From positions 1-44,211 of the forward strand of contig JAQGHM010000128.1 of assembly GCA_028291615.1 (NCBI GenBank): a stretch of 44,211 bases of DNA. The letters run 5' to 3'. The DNA comes from Phycisphaerales bacterium (GTDB taxonomy: Bacteria; Planctomycetota; Phycisphaerae; Tepidisphaerales; Tepidisphaeraceae). The position numbers and the translations under genes were made by a program. Positions 41,386-44,211 of the stretch are shown here, piece after piece (positions within the stretch are counted from its first letter, which is position 1; the number at the start of each line of letters is the position of its first letter). The notes under the pieces were generated by a model that had not been told where the DNA came from, ran no database searches, and saw only the letters and a list, made by a program, of their open reading frames with translations.

Positions 41386-43209
41386 ATGGCAAATTCACCC
41401 CCTTCAATCGACCGCGAGTTTCACCGCCTGCTCTATCCGAAGCTGCAGCGGCTCGAACCCGATCCGCTTCATGCCAACAAGGAGGACGCCAAACGCGCGG
41501 AATGGCGACAGCTCCGCCGCGAACGCTTCGATCTCGTCGCTGCCCGCATCAAGGCATGCGGGCGCGTCGATCCGTTCAAGGTCTGGCGCGACGGCGAACG
41601 GCTGATCATCGTTGACGGTCGGCATTGCGAGTTCTCGATTGCCTCACGGCTCGGACTGCCCATTGAAACCGTCGAGGTTTCCCTCGGCTCCCGCGCCGAA
41701 GCTCAGTCCTACATGATCTCGGAATGTCTCTTGGACAAAGGCAGACCGCGCTACTGCGACTACTACCGCGTTATCCTCGCGTCGAAATGCGACTACATCC
41801 TTGCATTCAAGAGGGTCGCGAAGGCGGCTCAAGGTCGGCGGTCAGACCTCTTGGCGCTCGCGCCAGAAAGTCAATCATTCAAGACTAAGCCGAAGAATAC
41901 TCGGCAGCAGATCGCGTCTCTCACGGACGTAGGGGAAACGAACGTCCGGAAGGCGCTCGAAATCGGCAGCCTTGGCGAACTTTACTTTGGAAAGGAGCGA
42001 TTCCGCGACCTCGAAAACTCTCTCATGCTTGGGCTGAAGTCGATCTCGAACATCCATGAGAAGCTGAAGAAATACATCGGGGTCGCGCAGAAGATGGTTG
42101 ACGCGGAATCGGAGGGCATCGACCTCGATTCCGAGGACGACGACGATCAGCAGTCCGAACCCTCCGAGGAAGGGGACGCCGACGACGATCACGCCGACGA
42201 CGAAGAAGGTGAAGGAAAGTTATCCGAGGAGGCGAAGGAGGACGCGCGCCGTCGCGTCAAGAGGCGCAACGCGAAGGGGAAGGCAAAGCAAGACAACGTT
42301 GCGAAGCGACTGACCACATTTCCCTTCGAGAACCCTGATCTCGATGCCCTCAGTTGGGAGAAGGCGAACCGCATCCTCTGCGGCAACAACGCAGAAGTTA
42401 TGGCGCGCATGCCGGAGGGCATTGCCGGTCTCGTATTCGGGTCGCCGCCGTACCCTTGCCCCAAGGACTACGAGGGCGGCAAGAGCTACGACAAGGCGCT
42501 CGAAGCCTGGCTCGAAGAGGACATCGCGCCAGTCGTCACGGAGAGCGCCCGCGTCCTCCGCGAGGGCGGACGGCTAATCATCCAATGCTCCGATACCTAT
42601 GAGCTGGACCAAAGCGAGGACAAGGCCAAAGCGCGTTCAAAGGCGTTCATGCCATGCGGCGCAGAAGTTGTTCATCTCGTTCGTTCAATGGGCTTGGGTC
42701 TTCAGTTCCGCGAGATCAAGGTTTGGCAGAAGGCGAAGTATCCGCACAAGGAACCGCTTGGATCAGTCGGTTCACCTTCCGACCCAAAGGGTAGAGCTAC
42801 AGCGGAATGGATCATCGTCTTCGACAAGGGGAACCATACGCTGTCGCCTCCCTCGGAGAATTCACCGAAGGGGATGACCGCCGACTTCTATCGGCTGATG
42901 ACGCAATCGGTGCTGTACTACGCGCCTTCCCCCTCGAACAAGGCGGATCATCCTTGTCCTTTTCCTCCGAAGCTCGCGAGCGACGTGATCCGCTATTGGT
43001 CATGGCATGGTGACCTCGTAGTTGACCCTTGGATCGGAAGCGGAACGACTGCGGCAGAAGCCGCAAAGCTCGGTCGTCGGTTCATCGGCATCGATTGCGT
43101 GGACAAGTATTGCCGCCTCGCGAACGCACTCGCCCATGAGGCGCAGAACGAACGGCGGAAGGAAGTGATACGGATGAAGAAGACGCCGCCTCCAGCGCCA
43201 GAAGAGTAA
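41386..43209 (+). CDS. ParB-like domain/DNA methyltransferase fusion
   Basis: This protein of about 607 residues starts at ATG 41386, preceded by GGGAAGGGGGC as ribosome site; a TTG at 41290 is less likely. Residues ~25-210 resemble a ParB N-terminal/partition-type domain: GRVDPFKVWRDGERLIIVDG, RHCEFSIASRLGLPIETVEV, then a helical part with QIASLTDVGETNVRKALEIG. An acidic linker follows (DSEDDDDQQSEPSEEG, ~240-275). Residues ~325-590 are a beta-class methyltransferase with catalytic SPPY at Ser353 (GSPPYPCPKDY) before the SAM-binding DPWIGSGTTAAEAAKLGRRF at ~547. SPPY suggests N4-cytosine methylation. ParB-methyltransferase fusions are known on phages and integrative elements. It may protect host DNA from the nuclease at 39545. 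Confidence 0.88.
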   Translation: MANSPPSIDREFHRLLYPKLQRLEPDPLHANKEDAKRAEWRQLRRERFDLVAARIKACGRVDPFKVWRDGERLIIVDGRHCEFSIASRLGLPIETVEVSLGSRAEAQSYMISECLLDKGRPRYCDYYRVILASKCDYILAFKRVAKAAQGRRSDLLALAPESQSFKTKPKNTRQQIASLTDVGETNVRKALEIGSLGELYFGKERFRDLENSLMLGLKSISNIHEKLKKYIGVAQKMVDAESEGIDLDSEDDDDQQSEPSEEGDADDDHADDEEGEGKLSEEAKEDARRRVKRRNAKGKAKQDNVAKRLTTFPFENPDLDALSWEKANRILCGNNAEVMARMPEGIAGLVFGSPPYPCPKDYEGGKSYDKALEAWLEEDIAPVVTESARVLREGGRLIIQCSDTYELDQSEDKAKARSKAFMPCGAEVVHLVRSMGLGLQFREIKVWQKAKYPHKEPLGSVGSPSDPKGRATAEWIIVFDKGNHTLSPPSENSPKGMTADFYRLMTQSVLYYAPSPSNKADHPCPFPPKLASDVIRYWSWHGDLVVDPWIGSGTTAAEAAKLGRRFIGIDCVDKYCRLANALAHEAQNERRKEVIRMKKTPPPAPEE

Positions 43210-43218
43210 TGGGTATGG

Positions 43219-43248
43219 GGGTCGTCGCAGACGGTTCTGCGACGACCC
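43219..43248 (+). terminator. Long perfect hairpin after the methyltransferase gene
   Basis: Thirteen bases (GGGTCGTCGCAGA, 43219-43231) pair perfectly with 43236-43248 around CGGT. Only two Ts follow, so it is a strong stem with a weak tract. It separates the methyltransferase from the next genes. Confidence 0.65.
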
Positions 43249-43384
43249 TTCAGAGAGGGCAGCGCCGTGCTTGTTCGGGCGTCCGCACGCGCTGACCTCG
43301 CCGCAAAAACGGAACGCTGATTTGCCGTAGCGGGGGCCAGTCATTTTACACCCCACTCAAAGGAGCCGGGGACAAGGAGTTCTT

Positions 43385-43726
43385 ATGTCTGTACCCAGCG
43401 AAGTTGCCGAGGCAATCGCGAAGATCGTGGAATACCTGTGGCGTGACGAGAAAAGTGACTACGAGAGGCACGTTGATGCGGGCGGCGCTCCGGCCGACCA
43501 CATCTTCTACTCTGTGAAGGCGGTCGATGAGTGGCTCGCAGTCTTTCCACAGGAACAGCCCGAAAATCCGAATGATGTGGACGAGCTGGAGGACGAGACG
43601 GACGAGGCCGGTGAATCCTATCCCGTAACTGACACGCACAATCTCCTCTACGACCGCGAGGACGGCGATTTTACCCAAGGGGTCACCGATGCCGTCATGG
43701 GCGATGCAGGGCCGGTCGGGGATTGA
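43385..43726 (+). CDS. Small acidic hypothetical protein
   Basis: This 113-residue protein begins with a helical part (EVAEAIAKIVEYLWRDEKSD) and continues with an acidic region (ENPNDVDELEDETDEAGESY). AAGGAG lies just before ATG 43385, a strong ribosome site. No family is recognised. Small acidic proteins on mobile elements are sometimes nucleic-acid mimics or inhibitors, but nothing here proves that. It precedes the metalloprotein gene by 53 bases. Confidence 0.6.
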   Translation: MSVPSEVAEAIAKIVEYLWRDEKSDYERHVDAGGAPADHIFYSVKAVDEWLAVFPQEQPENPNDVDELEDETDEAGESYPVTDTHNLLYDREDGDFTQGVTDAVMGDAGPVGD

Positions 43727-43779
43727 GCCATGTCTCCCGATTGCCCACGCATTCAGATAGAGTTGGGAGAGTACAAGTT

Positions 43780-44211
43780 ATGCCCAACCCTTCAGATTAT
43801 CCGCAGACCGTGGCCGAGGTTATCGATCCGCCTGTGCGATTCCGCCTTGGGGTGATCGCGGCGGTCAGGCGGTTCAAGCGGTCGAAGCCTTGGCGCGGCA
43901 CGGAGGACGAGCGGAAGGCAAAGTTCGAGAGGCTGAATCGCGATCTTTGCGGGCTGTACGGGAAGCAGACCCATCTCCAGTTCGGACTTCTCGATGGCGA
44001 AGATTCGGGGTCGAGTCATTACGTCCGCTCAACGGACACGATTACCCTCTGCGGCAGGCTGTCCGTCTTGACCTTCCTGCATGAATTCGGTCACGCGCTC
44101 GGAAAAGACGAGCGCGCCGCCTGTCGGTGGTCGCTGAACCTGTTCCGTGCCGTCTTCCCGGTTTCGTTCGCGCGATGCATGGCGGTCGGGCACACACTTC
44201 GATCCGGATCG
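43780..44211 (+). CDS. Putative zinc metalloprotein with HEFGH motif, 3' partial
   Basis: From ATG 43780, with GGGAGAG upstream, the frame is open to the end of the window: 144 residues without a stop. The visible sequence has a basic N-terminal part (GVIAAVRRFKRSKPWRGTED), LNRDLCGLYGKQTHLQFGLL, and then SVLTFLHEFGHALGKDERAA, whose HEFGH is the HExxH zinc-binding signature of metallopeptidases. A third ligand cannot be identified with confidence. Similar small HExxH proteins occur on planctomycete plasmids and islands; the role is unknown. Confidence 0.65.
   Translation, partial: MPNPSDYPQTVAEVIDPPVRFRLGVIAAVRRFKRSKPWRGTEDERKAKFERLNRDLCGLYGKQTHLQFGLLDGEDSGSSHYVRSTDTITLCGRLSVLTFLHEFGHALGKDERAACRWSLNLFRAVFPVSFARCMAVGHTLRSGS

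Larger units (their letters stand above)
37971..44211 (+). mobile_element. Integrated element at tRNA-Leu, left part
   Basis: A tyrosine recombinase lies directly downstream of a tRNA, followed by a nuclease, a methyltransferase fusion and hypothetical genes unlike the core genes to the left. This is the usual layout of an integrative element or genomic island. The right end and second attachment site are outside the window, so the boundaries are inferred. Confidence 0.65.

Overview
This window looks like a chromosomal segment of a GC-rich planctomycete. The Phycisphaerae or a relative is the best guess, and that placement is an inference. The reasons are family-level: an adjacent DUF1549/DUF1553 and DUF1501 pair, three tandem prepilin-like proteins carrying the planctomycete FFDGHA motif, a membrane protein ending in the CGYDLRxTPxxCPECG ribbon, and an integrase with the planctomycete-style GLNCGF box. 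Short dispersed hairpins and tandem repeats litter the first 22 kb.

Layout. 1-11.3 kb is a catabolic and cell-surface region: DUF1553 protein (5' truncated), DUF1501 protein, a short alanine racemase, a secreted type I phosphodiesterase, a beta-propeller phytase, xylose isomerase, a small membrane protein, a 0.5 kb non-coding stretch and a secreted esterase. 11.3-18 kb holds housekeeping genes: holB and tmk (overlapping, minus strand), galK, trpD and a PHP/glycosyltransferase fusion. 18-24 kb holds a nucleoside-type ABC ATPase and one permease, then an NfeD-floA-small membrane protein operon. 24-27.7 kb holds three tandem prepilin-like genes and a membrane zinc-ribbon protein.

27.7-31 kb contains a 3,014-bp IS1595-type transposon with 23-bp terminal inverted repeats and a perfect 8-bp target duplication. 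It carries four cargo genes in two translationally coupled pairs. It has landed inside an unusual array of ten GGACC motifs spaced 11 bp apart (one interval of 12), and a good promoter lies upstream of that array. 31-37.9 kb is core again: mnmG, a proline-rich exported protein, two small proteins, a cobA-hemD fusion, a PilZ protein and tatC with a long periplasmic insertion.

37.9-44.2 kb begins with a tRNA-Leu(GAG) and continues as the left part of an integrated element that runs off the window. It holds a tyrosine recombinase, a PD-(D/E)XK nuclease, a divergently transcribed zinc-ribbon/helix-turn-helix protein that resembles an IS1595 transposase without its catalytic domain, a ParB-like/DNA methyltransferase fusion, a small acidic protein and a truncated HEFGH metalloprotein. 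This could be a restriction-modification island with its own regulator.

A recurring expression feature is a -10 box (TAGAAT, TACAAT or TAGACT type) placed 6-8 bases before the ATG of at least eight genes. That spacing predicts leaderless mRNAs, and it was used to choose several starts.
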